NCBI GenBank assembly: GCA_977006965.1
Contig: OZ345355.1
Span: 1,240,001-1,304,000, forward strand
DNA length: 64,000 nt
Source of the DNA: Phymatolithon calcareum
Taxonomy: Eukaryota > Rhodophyta > Florideophyceae > Hapalidiales
Reading direction: 5' to 3'
This document shows positions 54,011-64,000 of this stretch, piece after piece. Below the pieces are notes generated by a model. That model worked only from the letters and a program-made list of their open reading frames with translations. It ran no database searches and was not told where the DNA came from. Within the stretch, counting starts at the first letter, position 1, and each line of letters opens with the position of its first letter. Both the position numbers and the translations under genes were made by a program.

Positions 54011-55459
54011 CTACACAGGAGAAGAAACATCTGAATGATTTGCTTCTGTTCGAAGCAGCGCATTATACGATGATAGTCTTTTCGATCGCCAATGATTTCC
54101 GGTAGCAAGCCTCCCCGTGAATGCATCTTTCCATTCTTGCCACTTGAACAAAGGAAATTCTGGACGGAAAACTACTGACAATTGTTTTAGATTCTTGGTC
54201 ACATGTGAGTAATATGTGAAGTTCCTGGCGACTGGATTCACTGTGATGCAGTTTTCAAACTCTATTGAGTGGTGGCCCCGGCTTGAGCCAAAAACGTCTA
54301 CCCGGTTCTCTGTTACTTACAGTTGCAAAGCTGGAAAACCAAGAATGAATAGCGAATAGCATGATCAAAAATGGCGAATTTCGTATATCTTCAGATTTCT
54401 GACCGACCTCTTTTTCGACCTTCCACTGCAGATACGCCTCTTATTCAAACTTCGTATTTTTTCTTCAGACGAACTTAAGTTTTCAATTTCGGAGAACGTA
54501 AGGCGAAGATGTTCACTGCATATGAACCTGTTACCGACTTGTGAAATACTTGCATTCCATCCGGCAGCTTCAGCGTCATTCTCCGCCACCCAGGACGCCA
54601 AAATACTTCTCACAGTCTCTGCTACTCATCTAATGAAGCGAGGGATGTCACCGAAAATGTGACTGTACCCACTTCGCATCGCTACTTCACTTCGCAGTAG
54701 CCTCACTTCAAGGTCGTACTGATTCTCAAATACCGATGCCGAGAGCTGAGATTCTCCCTGCTGAGAGGTTCCCTCGCATACTTCCACATACGCACCAACC
54801 CTGCTCCCGTAATCCAAAGCAAGATAAGCGTCGATATGAACGCTTGTCTGAAGCAATAGATAGCTGGAACTGTTGCCCCAGAGGAAAGAAGACCATATCT
54901 CTTTTTGTACCACGAGGTGCTGAAACAATTTTTCGTAGTCTTCACCAGTGTCAACTCCAAACTGATACAAGATAATATCTATTCTTGGGTGTTTGCATTC
55001 CAAGCGGATGGGTGCTATACTTTTCCGGAAATCTCTAGTGTCCTCTTTGCGAACCTCGATGCTCTCTTCCATGAGCGTTGAGAAATAGGCCAGCTAAACA
55101 GATATGATATTTTCAACAGCAGAACGCTCATCGTCATCGAGCTCGTTCAAAGACGTCTTATGCTAGTCATCTTTTGCTGCGTCTCTGATCGGCGCCTTTT
55201 GAAAGTAGAAGTCTAATGTCTTGTTGACGTCACCATTCATTTTAAACGGAAGCATCCATTGTTATGTGATCTAGATTTGATCATCAAGGTATCGTATTCG
55301 GCCCGTGCTGTACTCGTGATCTGGTTAACGCAGAGTCAAAAACTTTTCGGTGGATCCACTGTCTCCCACGGAGCCTTGATTTGGGTGTGTAGATGCTAGA
55401 AAAGCAAGGATTTGGGACGTCCACCATTTGGTTCGCTGGAAGTACGTTACTGACTCAGT

Positions 55460-57276
55460 TTTTTTTTTCCTTACAAGTTTTTTTAAAAGCCCCACAGACT
55501 TCCGAAGATATGGGCAAGGCTTCCTCTGATGCTACCTACCTTTGTGTAGCTCACAAAGCGTCCACCAGAATGGCGGACGGGAAAACTCAGGACTCAAAGT
55601 AGTCCTGTTTCAGTCCTCTACGGGATTGTTGGTGCTTAGACTCGACCACTTTTTGTCTTGCCTTCTGCGGATTAATACAGGCCTTCTTCGGTCTCCATGC
55701 GTTCTATGAGTGTCTTGCTAAATAGTAAGAGCTCATCCAGTGCCTTTTCTGTTTCCAGTCGTTTTTCTCCTTCAAGTTCGTACCCTGCTAGGGTGCGTTC
55801 AAGGGTCTCCATATTCTCTCTGGCTCTGGTGCCGAATTCTTCAGTCATACTTGTTGTTGACACCTGTGGGAATCTGCCACAGGCATACTGCAGCGCGAGT
55901 TGTCTGTGCTTCACCTTGGGGAACTTGAGGATTGCCGGCAATTCTCTTGTCTTGTCGTATGGTATCTTTCTTTTCCGCTTCGATTCTAGGCGGTCTCCTT
56001 CCATTTCCAGAAATTTCGATCGAAGTGCTTGCGACGATTGGTTTGTTTGGATATGCTTTACAGCTTCACCGAACGGCTCTCTGGTCTCCATCGCGGCGAT
56101 ATCTTTCCTCGTGTACTGCCATTCATGGTTGTTTCTTCTTTCAGGCACTTCTTTTGAATACATACGTTCTTTCGCCTTGTTCCTTCTCAGCATTTTGAAG
56201 GCCAAGATTTCTCGTCGATGTGCGGCCGCCTGGATCCGGCACAGGAGACGGAGCCTATCCGTCCTTCCTCGGGCCAGTGGCCCGAATACTTGATTGAAGA
56301 ATGTTGCTTCTACTTCCTTGACAGCATTTTGTACGTCTTCTGTCCAGGGCGTTAAGTGCATTGCGTACTCCCAGCGTGGCTGTACTAGCGCCTTGTATAT
56401 CTGAATACACTTTTGTATACTCAGCCCTTTCTTAAACACTCCCAGTGTACGCAGCTCGTACACGGCCGTCCTTGCTTTCTTTAGTCGTTGCATCATTAAC
56501 GTATCTGTGACTCCTCCGGGGTCTAGGGATACTCCAAGGTACGTGACCTCCGGAACTTGTGCTAGTACCTTGTTCGCTAGCTTGAATGTCTTGCCCAATG
56601 TTTCCTCTGATTCGAGGACTTCGCTTTTCCCTTGTTTAGTGTTCCAAGTCATATCTCGCTCTTGTGCCCACTGGGTAGCTATATCCAATAGTCCTTGCAA
56701 TGCAGTGGGTGATTTTGCAGAGAGAAGAACATCGTCTGCGAAGAGGATAGCCGGTACTTCAGCCCAGGTTTTTGATGCCCGGCTCATTCGCTCTGCGAAT
56801 TCATCCATGAAGATGTTGTTGAGGCTTGGACTGAGAGGGGACCCTTGTGGGACCCCCCTGTCCACTAGAAACCAGTTCCTGTTCGCATCACCAATTGTTG
56901 CTACCCAGGATGGTGTTAAGAACGCCTCGGCCATTGCGCAGACCTCCTTGGGCAGTACTTGTCTCATTCTGTTCACCAAGTGTACTCTCGGTACTGCGTC
57001 GTAGGCAGCCTTAAGGTCCAATACTGCTACACATCTCTGATCCTCTTTTAGTAGCTCAGTAGCTCTTAGGATGGCCAGTTCAGTGCTCTTCCCCTTTTGG
57101 AACCCAAGCTGATACCAGTGGTTTGAGTATAATGTGCGCAGCTTCATATCGATGGCTGTCTCAAAAATTTTCCTTGCGTGGCTCAGCAAGGAGATCGGTC
57201 GGTAGTTTCCGGGGTCCTCGTGTGCCCCCTTCTTGTGTATTGGGACGAGGAGCGCTTTCTGCCAGTGCAGAGGCGT
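55460..57276 (-). mobile_element. 5'-truncated LINE with intact reverse transcriptase active site, in G2
   Basis: 1817 bp, with target duplication GTTACTGACTCAGT (55446-55459, shared base with the T-run, and 57277-57290). The 3' tail is an A-run of about 10. One open frame runs from the truncation point to 55672, with Y-R-P-I-S-L-L-S-H-A-R-K, L-D-L-K-A-A-Y-D-A-V-P, V-P-Q-G-S-P-L-S-P and the catalytic F-A-D-D all intact. The endonuclease domain is missing through truncation. It is the best-preserved LINE here and matches the end at 13771-14450. Confidence 0.93.
55672..57276 (-). CDS. LINE reverse transcriptase, partial (N-terminal endonuclease missing)
   Basis: At least 505 codons from the first internal ATG at 57189; the frame is open 29 codons further, to the truncation. 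The fingers/palm region is at about residues 1-200, with V-P-Q-G-S-P-L-S-P near 115 and F-A-D-D near 150. The thumb has N-T-K-Q-G-K-S-E-V-L and the C-terminal region of unknown fold ends M-E-T-E-E-G-L-Y. The lack of any stop suggests a young insertion. Without its own promoter and endonuclease it is not expected to move. Confidence 0.85.
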   Translation of the reverse strand, partial: TPLHWQKALLVPIHKKGAHEDPGNYRPISLLSHARKIFETAIDMKLRTLYSNHWYQLGFQKGKSTELAILRATELLKEDQRCVAVLDLKAAYDAVPRVHLVNRMRQVLPKEVCAMAEAFLTPSWVATIGDANRNWFLVDRGVPQGSPLSPSLNNIFMDEFAERMSRASKTWAEVPAILFADDVLLSAKSPTALQGLLDIATQWAQERDMTWNTKQGKSEVLESEETLGKTFKLANKVLAQVPEVTYLGVSLDPGGVTDTLMMQRLKKARTAVYELRTLGVFKKGLSIQKCIQIYKALVQPRWEYAMHLTPWTEDVQNAVKEVEATFFNQVFGPLARGRTDRLRLLCRIQAAAHRREILAFKMLRRNKAKERMYSKEVPERRNNHEWQYTRKDIAAMETREPFGEAVKHIQTNQSSQALRSKFLEMEGDRLESKRKRKIPYDKTRELPAILKFPKVKHRQLALQYACGRFPQVSTTSMTEEFGTRARENMETLERTLAGYELEGEKRLETEKALDELLLFSKTLIERMETEEGLY

Positions 57277-58564
57277 GTTACTGACTCAGTGTCATCCAAG
57301 TCCAAACCTTTACTAGCAACGAGCCATTCAGACCCAAATCTTGCCAGGAAGATACAAGCCATCGAACAGAGCACTCCTCCGGCTTTCTTGACTTCAGACA
57401 AGACGCCATAAACCTTGCAATAGCGCTGTGTCGTTCTAGATCGCTGTGACTCACTCGTGAGAATATTGCGAGTTGTACGGGCAGTTCGACATTTGAGAAT
57501 TCGTTGTAAATAAGTGAGCTATCTACGACCATGTGATGGTCAACAGTCTTTTTCATCTCCTCTAAAGAAAGGTTACGGTCAGATTGGACCACTTCCATGT
57601 TCTCCACTGCCCAGTTGTAAATGTTTTTGCAATTCTCCATTATGTGGGATCGAGGAAAATGATTTTCACCTGTTGAGATGTCAGGAAGTGCAGAAGAAGA
57701 ACTCGATTGGATGGAAGAAGGCAAATGGGAGACAGGTTGTCCCCATGTCAGTGACCAGTTGTACACAGAGACAAATTTGGTCTTGAAGTCGTCGACCAAG
57801 CGTAGTAGGGGCGATTTCACTGCGAGCGACATCTCTTCATTTTTGAAAGCATCCAGAGGACGTCGTCAGAATATTCATAGATATGTGCAGCATAGCCCAG
57901 CCGATCAAAACATCTGAGAGCAGTAATGCTCCAGTTTCGGAATTCATACAGAAGAATAAGTCCCCATATTGAAAGCAACACGTGGTAATTGTTATATACT
58001 GCCACAGCGATTACCGCTGATGCCTCCTTGTAATCTTTATCGTTGATTTGGACAACGATGTAGAAGATGACAAATCCCAATGAGGGCAATGAGATGAAAA
58101 GCTGTATCATTCCATTCTGACGCGTTTCAGAAATGGTGCGCGACTTGTCGGTGATGGTGAAGAAGTTGAGGTCGCTGAACTCGAGCATACTGAAAAGAGG
58201 ACAAGGAAAATGTATGGAGGGGGAAATGAAAGTCAAGCATTTCCAAAAGAGAAAACATACACGCAAAAAAGATCGTCCAAATTCTGATGCCTTTCTAAAC
58301 AGTCCCTGTCGAATTGCGTTCACATCTCCATCTGCTCGAATTGTTTCGCTCTTCGACTGAAAGCACCTCCTTTTAAGAGCGAATTGGCAATCCTGGTACT
58401 CGAACCGTACTTTGAGTCAACCCGACGAAATTCTTCGCTTGAGTATCCTCCTTCTCTGCGCTTGCGTCTTCAGACACGTTGGTAACTTTAAATAAAAATC
58501 TACATTTCTCCTCCTTCTTCCTTTGCCGTGCCTCTTTGAAACAGTAGACAAGTCCTACTCCCAA

Positions 58565-58917
58565 GTTGTCTCATCATTGAGAGGGGGCAGGGAGGACCGA
58601 TGTTGGGGCATGGACAGGAAGGATCCACAGACGCACCGCGGCTTGACATGACGCAGATTGGAAACCTTTAATTTTGGATATTCATATGGACTCTACAACA
58701 TTTAGCCTTACAGTCGACGCGTTTTTTCGGAACAATCGTTCCAAATCATGATCTATGATGACGATCACAAAACTGTTTTTCGTCGCACCTCATCAGTCCG
58801 GCCCACCTTAGGTACCGGTCTTCTTCCCGGGCCCGCACCTGACACCGCAGCGCACCCGCTCGCATTCCCAGTGTCATCTTATGCTTCACTCTCGCTTGCT
58901 TATCTACCCGTTGCCGA
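58565..58917. promoter_or_regulatory. Divergent intergenic region between G2 and A3
   Basis: 353 bp, nearly identical to 24256-24608. G and the anoctamin start in opposite directions from it, so it probably carries both promoters. It includes a GC-rich block (GGTACCGGTCTTCTTCCCGG) about 100 bp before the A3 start. No specific box is claimed. Confidence 0.4.
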
Positions 58918-61452
58918 ATGAGCACCCATCCACGTCAGCGGCGATCGCGCAATCGCAAAATGCTCTACGACGGCGACTCACTTTCACACGGTGAGGCACC
59001 TTCGACGGGCTGGGAGTACGTCCTAGCCTTCCTCGCACCTGACACATTTCAGCTACGCGCCGAGCATTCGTCGCCCACTCTCGCTGCGGCTTCGCGTGCG
59101 CGTGCGGCCACACTGCAACAACTGCGCGAGGCCGGTTTTGCATACTCGCAATTATGGGCGCCGGCATTGCGCGCTGTGCTCGTTCGCATCGCACTTCCTG
59201 AGGAGACGCTTCGGCAACGAGCGGAGGATCGCGGCATTGAGCTGGAGCTTCATCGCAGGTTCGGCGGTGGATTTCTGGAGTTTAAGGAGGTGCGGGCGCA
59301 ATTCTATGTTAATCAGGGGTATGCGGGATATTTCACGCCGGCGGAACGATTGCGAATTACCGTTGATGTGCTTGGGAGCTGTGCGGATTGGGGTGCTGGT
59401 ATTGATGTGGAGCATCTGAAGTATGTTGGGGTGCTCAGTGATGCGTATCCTGTTCATGATCGTGTTGTGCGGAAGGAGTTGCTGCGGCATGCGGTTTTCG
59501 AACGGTGGTGGGATCCTTTGTATCGACCCAGTTTAACGCGATTGAAGGACTACCTTGGCAAGCGAATGACGCTTTACTTTGCGTTTCTCGGCTTTTATAC
59601 GCGTATGCTTGTGGGTATTTCGGTTGTTTCTATTCCGATTTACTATATTCTCAATGTCAACATTCCGCACAATTTGCTGCTGTGCGTCCGCTTTCTGTAC
59701 GGCACCGGGCTCGTGTTTTGGGCTACATACTTTCTAAAGTATTGGAGGCGGCGTAACGTAATCCTCAATGTGAAATGGGGTACCGCTGATTTTTACGAAG
59801 ATTCGCATAATGAAGTTCGCCCGCAGTATCTTGGCGCTCCGCGGTTGGGGTTTTATTCACAGGGTGGTTTCGTCCCGCTTGACGATCTGTCTGGAAATCC
59901 TACCGAATATGAGACCGATTCTGAATCTAGCGACGATGGCATGGACACGGTAATAGGGTTTGTGAGGCGTCGCTTCCGCGAAGACTCTGAATTTCAACTC
60001 GATGATGATGCCACAGGCACCGTTTTACCAAACCTGCCTTCTTTTCCGTATTGCGACTAAAAGCAACTGCGGCGTCGACTTTCTTTCTCTGTATTTATGA
60101 CTTTGGTTTTCACCTTTGTCATGATGTCGCTTACTTTTCTCATCATCTTTTACACGGCAGAGCTGACTGAATACTTTGGTAGGGACAGATGGGGCCCGGC
60201 GGTTCCTGGCATTCTCCTGGGAATTTTAATTTTTATTTGTGATAATGGCTGGAAATTGGTGTCTGAAAGACTCTCCAGGTGGGAGAACCATCGTACCTCG
60301 CAGTCGTATCAAAACAGCGGTATCATGAAACGTTTAGCCTTTCAGTTCGTCTCGAGTATGTAATTACATATCGCTTCAGTCCTGCGTTTCTCATTTCCTA
60401 ACTTTCCTAATCCATTTTGGTTTCTCCATTTTTCCTCCTCATCCTCAGATTATTTTTCTCTCTTTTACATCGCCTTCATCAAACCATACACTCCGGACGA
60501 CCCGTGCGGGCTAAATCCCGCTGATGGTAAGCCCGATTGTATGATGGAGTTGCAGACTCAGCTTGCCTCTCTGGTTATCACCAAAGCGACAATCCAGCAA
60601 TTGCTTGAACTCGGTATTCCAAGTCTCATCATTCTTGTGAAGCGAGTGAAGATGTGGTGGGACTCCCGCCAGTCGGACGGAACGTTGCGCCAGCGCCTAC
60701 TGCAGAAAGACAATGACGATGACGAGGAGGACGTTGATGACATCGAGGAATCTAAGCTGGACAATTACCGAAACACCATCGAGGACTATGGTGAACTGGT
60801 CATTCAATACAGTTATATCGCGCTCTTCGGCCTGGTGTATCCGCCGGCGGCATTAGTTTGTCTTATCAATAACATGATCGAAATGCGTTCGGATGCGTTC
60901 AAGATACTTTTCATCTCAAAGCGTGTCCCGGCGGATGATGCTGCGGACATTGGGAAGTGGCTCGATATGCTCGAACTCATTTCCGTCATCGCGGTGTGGA
61001 CAAATGCCGGTCTGCTTATGTTTACAAGTAATCGCGAGACCAGCGTTATTTTCGATATCAGTTTCAAGGTGGTCGTCATATTTTTTTGTTTGAACATGTG
61101 CTTTTCTGGGTCAAGAAAGGGATTGAAAATTCCGTCAGCGGTAAGCTCAAACACTTTTGATATTCGGTGTTCTGATGTAACTTGGATTTGCTAATTATTG
61201 CGATCGTGGTTTTTGCTACTATATTTTGCTGCAGATGTCCCGGGAAAGACGTATCGACGCCGAGCACGGCAGGATTATCTAATTTATCGATGCTTCAAGA
61301 TCGGGGAAAAACCGCAATATTCACAAAACATGACCGCACAGCTTGAACTGCAGAAGTCTGTGGATCTGGATCGATCACTTGATACTGACCTTTTGGCGGC
61401 TTTGGAAGCTGATGATCCCATCGCCCTTGAAGTTGAGGAGGCTAATGCGTGA
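58918..61452 (+). pseudogene. A3: anoctamin/TMEM16, one nonsense codon and one frameshift
   Basis: Exons: 58918-60355, 60449-61140 and 61235-61452. Introns are 93 and 94 nt (GTATGT..CAG, GTAAGC..CAG). TAA at 60058-60060 replaces AAA of A1. A one-base deletion near 61086 (T-run followed by GTTTG) shifts exon 2. Without these, about 782 residues, normal for the family. Motifs: cytosolic N-domain, F-L-G-F-Y-T-R-M-L-V-G first helix, F-L-K-Y-W-R-R-R-N, acidic loop D-S-E-S-S-D-D-G, Y-F-S-L-F-Y-I-A-F, L-E-L-G-I-P-S-L-I-I-L-V-K-R, C-L-I-N-N-M-I-E-M-R-S-D-A-F and D-I-G-K-W. The C-I-I-N-N-x-I-E region holds acidic residues of the calcium site in known TMEM16 proteins. Confidence 0.88.
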
Positions 61453-62186
61453 ACTCTAACTGTTGCAGCTCCGATTTTGGAAAACGACCTTTATAGTCCC
61501 AGATTATGACCAAACAGCAAGGCGAGAAGGAGCCAGGGCTGATCACATATGGAATCCGATACTAATCTACTGACAGCATGGGACGCTCACGAGCCTGCAA
61601 TGACCCGACCCCCTGTGGGTCTGCTCCAATGGCGCGTGTGTTCCTAAGGCAATACTTTTGTCCTATTCCAATATGTCAAGTTGTCTTGAGGAGTAGATAG
61701 GCCAAAGAGGTGTCAGGTGCATTGAAGAACGCTGCGCCTTGTTAGGTTTCTCTTCATTTGGACTCTTGTTTTGTCTTTTTGAGTAGACAAGCAATGGCAG
61801 GTACATCTGCGGTTAAGCGGACTAGGAGACACGATTGACTAGATACAACAGTACGTTCTAACATCCAGTATAATCTGAGGAGTGAAAAAGGCCCCGCACA
61901 ACTTCCCTAGTCATTAAAATGCAAAGACAAATACCCCTAGTACTGCATGATACAGTGTTATCTGAGAAGTCATGCTGGCTTTGTGGAACACTACGCGCCA
62001 GCAACTTCTCATATGCAATCTGAAGGAGATCATGACTATCTTAGTGCGTGTGTTAAGTACTGCGCTCAAGATCGATACACTTCACGACGACTGCAGTAGC
62101 TTAAAACTATTCTGGGCAATGAACGATTTTCTCAATGTGGTGATGGCGGGACCTTCTTCTCAAACAATGGAAATCCTAGTCGGAGT
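61453..62186. other. Convergent intergenic region A3-A4
   Basis: Copy of 27160-27895 with few substitutions. It presumably carries the two polyadenylation regions. No conserved frame. Confidence 0.6.
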
Positions 62187-64000
62187 CTACGCCGCTGACT
62201 TGTCAGATTCCAGTGCTGCCAAAAGGTCGGTGTCGGGATATTGATCCCTCTGTTCATGTCCCTCCTCTCCTAGGCGGGCAGCCATATTCTGCAAATAATG
62301 CGGTCGTTCCCCTATCTTGAACCACCGATAAATCAGATACTCCTGCCGCGCCCTGTGCCGGACTGTCCTTCCGGGAATATCTATTACAACGACATTTGAA
62401 AACAATCAGTTAGAAAATCTAAACTTGGTCAGTATCTGCAGTTTCAGAGTTTTGCAAACTTACCACTCACGGAATCTTCAATCGCCTTCTTGAGCCAGAA
62501 GAGGACATGTTCAAACACAAAAAATATGACGACCTCCTTTAAACTGACGTCGGAAATAACACTGATCCGTCGGTTACTAGTGAACATAATCAGACCGGCA
62601 TTCGTCCACACTGCAAATACAGATAAGATTTTGAGCATATTGAGCCACTTGCCAATGTCCGCAGCATCATCCGCCGGGACACGCTTGGAGATGACGAGGA
62701 TTTTAAACGCATCCGAGCGCATCTCGATAAGGTTGTTGATGAGACACACCACGGCGGCAGGGGGGTATGCGAGGCCGAAGAGCGCGATGTAACCGTACTG
62801 GATTACAAGTTCACCATAGTCTTCCACGGTGTTCTCGTAATTGTCCAGCTTGGACTCTGCGATGTCATCGACGCCTTCCTCGCCGTCGTCAATACCACGG
62901 CGCAACAGACGTTGACGCAGTCGCGAGGACGCTGGTTCGCCGGCGCGGCGCGTATCCCACCATAGCTTGACGCGGCGGACAAGAATTATGAGACTTGGGA
63001 TGCCGAGCTCTAGCAACTGCTGCAAGGTTGCATTGGTGATGACGAGAGATCCAAGTTGGGTTTGCAACTCGAGCATGCAATCCGGCATGCCGTCAGTAGG
63101 ACGGAGCTGACAGGGATCTTTGGGTGTGTACGGCTTGACAAACGCAATGTAGAAAAGGGAGCTGTAGTCTGAAGAAGCAGGCAGGAAGAATGGGCGAGGA
63201 TCAGTCAGAAATGGGTTAGAATTTCAGGTCGTGCTACAAAAGGAAATCAAGCTTGGAGAAGCGATGAACGTACTCGAAACAAATTGAAACACAAACCGTT
63301 TCACAATCAAACTGTTCTGATACGACTGAATTGTGCGATGGTTCTCCCACTTGGACAGCTTTTCAGACACAAATTTCCACCCATTATCGCAAATGAAAAT
63401 GAGTATTCCGAGCAGAACACCCGGTACAGCTGGGCCCCAACTGGCGCCTCCAAAGTATTCAGTCATGTCAGCCGTGAAGTAGATGATGAGAAAAGTAAGC
63501 GATATCATCGCCACGGTGAACATGGCAGTGATGAAAACAGACAGTGTGATCCGACGACGCTCCTCTTTCTTGTCACCATAGGGAAAGGACGGCAGATCGG
63601 AAAGCACAACTCCAGTGTCCTCATCATCCAGCTGAAAGTCCGGATCATCGCGGAAGCGTGGCCTAACAAAACCGAAAACCGTATCCCCACCATCTTCCTC
63701 CAATTCAGAATCACTCTCACACCCATCACGCGCTTCAGAAAGGTCGTCAAGCCCCACAAATCCGCCCTGCGAATAGAAGCCCACTCTCGGAGCACCAACA
63801 TACTGCGGACGTATCTCGATGTTCGATTCCTCATAAAAATCAGTGCTGCCCCACTTGACGTTAAGAATAGCATTCCGTCTTTTCCAATACTTGAGAAAGT
63901 AAGCGCCCCAACAAACAAGCCCAATACCGTACAGGAAGCGCACAACCGACACCACAACATGATGCATACGGCCGTTGAGAATCCAGTAAACCGGTAGTGA
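62187..64000 (-). CDS. A4: anoctamin/TMEM16 family membrane protein, 5' end outside window
   Basis: Minus-strand exons: beyond 64000 down to 63274, then 63168-62464 (705 nt) and 62380-62187 (194 nt). Introns are GTACGT..CAG (105 nt) and GTAAGT..TAG (83 nt), both splitting a codon after the first base, as in A1-A3. All visible exons are open and in phase. Conserved features: F-L-K-Y-W-K-R-R-N, R-P-Q-Y, E-E-D-G-G-D loop, I-S-L-T-F-L-I-I-Y-F-T, Y-S-S-L-F-Y-I-A-F, E-D-Y-G-E-L-V-I-Q-Y, I-N-N-L-I-E-M-R-S-D-A-F and A-D-D-A-A-D-I-G-K-W. TMEM16 proteins are calcium-regulated phospholipid scramblases or anion channels of the plasma or inner membranes; which applies is not known. It is the only undamaged one of the four copies. 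Confidence 0.88.

Larger units (their letters stand above)
54011..58564 (-). pseudogene. G2: gene of unknown function, split by a LINE
   Basis: A more complete copy than G1. From 58564: basic N-terminus; intron-like gap with acceptor TTGTCCTCTTTTCAG near 58191; M-L-E-F-S-D-L-N-F-F; two hydrophobic helices; L-Y-E-F-R-N-W-S-I-T-A-L. After a frame change it continues at 57832-57278 (S-L-I-Y-N-E-F-S-N-V-E-L-P-V). The LINE at 55460-57276 interrupts it. Downstream pieces are 55072-54626, 54613-54365 (V-G-N-R-F-I-C-S-E-H-L) and 54241-54011. Stops between pieces may be partly introns, but the LINE in coding sequence makes it non-functional. No family was recognised. Confidence 0.5.
54914..64000. repeat. 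Segmental duplicate D2, continues past the right edge
   Basis: It matches D1 from 21610 onward (ACAATTTTTCGTAGTCTTCACC) through both anoctamins, with the same gene order. It lacks the hAT MITE of D1 (intact ATAAGTCC at 57957) and carries the LINE at 55460-57276. Confidence 0.9.

Overview
This is a repeat-rich nuclear window from a eukaryote. It has spliceosomal introns of about 90-130 nt, LINE and hAT transposons, anoctamin genes and no prokaryotic gene organisation. One small minus-strand reading frame (31127-31408) begins with a bipartite plastid presequence and a twin-arginine thylakoid signal. An alga is therefore likely. A red alga would fit, but the species cannot be fixed from this window.

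Layout, left to right. 1-14450 is a graveyard of nested transposons. It holds an APE-type LINE 5' part (1-1048, minus), two matching internally deleted hAT copies in opposite orientation (1325-2714 and 4714-6104) around a gag-like relic, a LINE 3' half (6105-7720), a long minus LINE (8850-13770) split by a full-length hAT with perfect 8-bp target duplications (9876-12278), and a LINE 3' end (13771-14450).

14451-21213 and 31739-51975 hold four copies of a compound unit of about 6.3 kb. Each is built from T (a membrane protein gene of unknown function, about 575 codons), F (a C-terminal fragment of formate-tetrahydrofolate ligase), X (an AT-rich spacer) and U (a repeated open stretch). T2 (36421-38148) and T3 (42869-44605) are intact. 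T1 and T4 are broken by transposons and point lesions. The T proteins keep near-identical N- and C-termini around a strongly variable ectodomain.

21602-30375 (D1) and about 54010-64000 (D2) are two copies of a segmental duplication. Each carries a broken gene of unknown function (G) next to a tail-to-tail pair of TMEM16/anoctamin genes. Copies A1, A2 and A3 carry stops and/or frameshifts. A4, cut by the right edge, is intact as far as it can be seen.

The transposon insertions, many with clear target duplications and with empty sites in the paralogous copy, give a relative history of the locus. The most notable biology is the T array: a tandem, recombining family of ectodomain proteins with a variable middle and possible alternative C-termini. 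All gene-function statements are inferred from reading the sequence; no database search was run.
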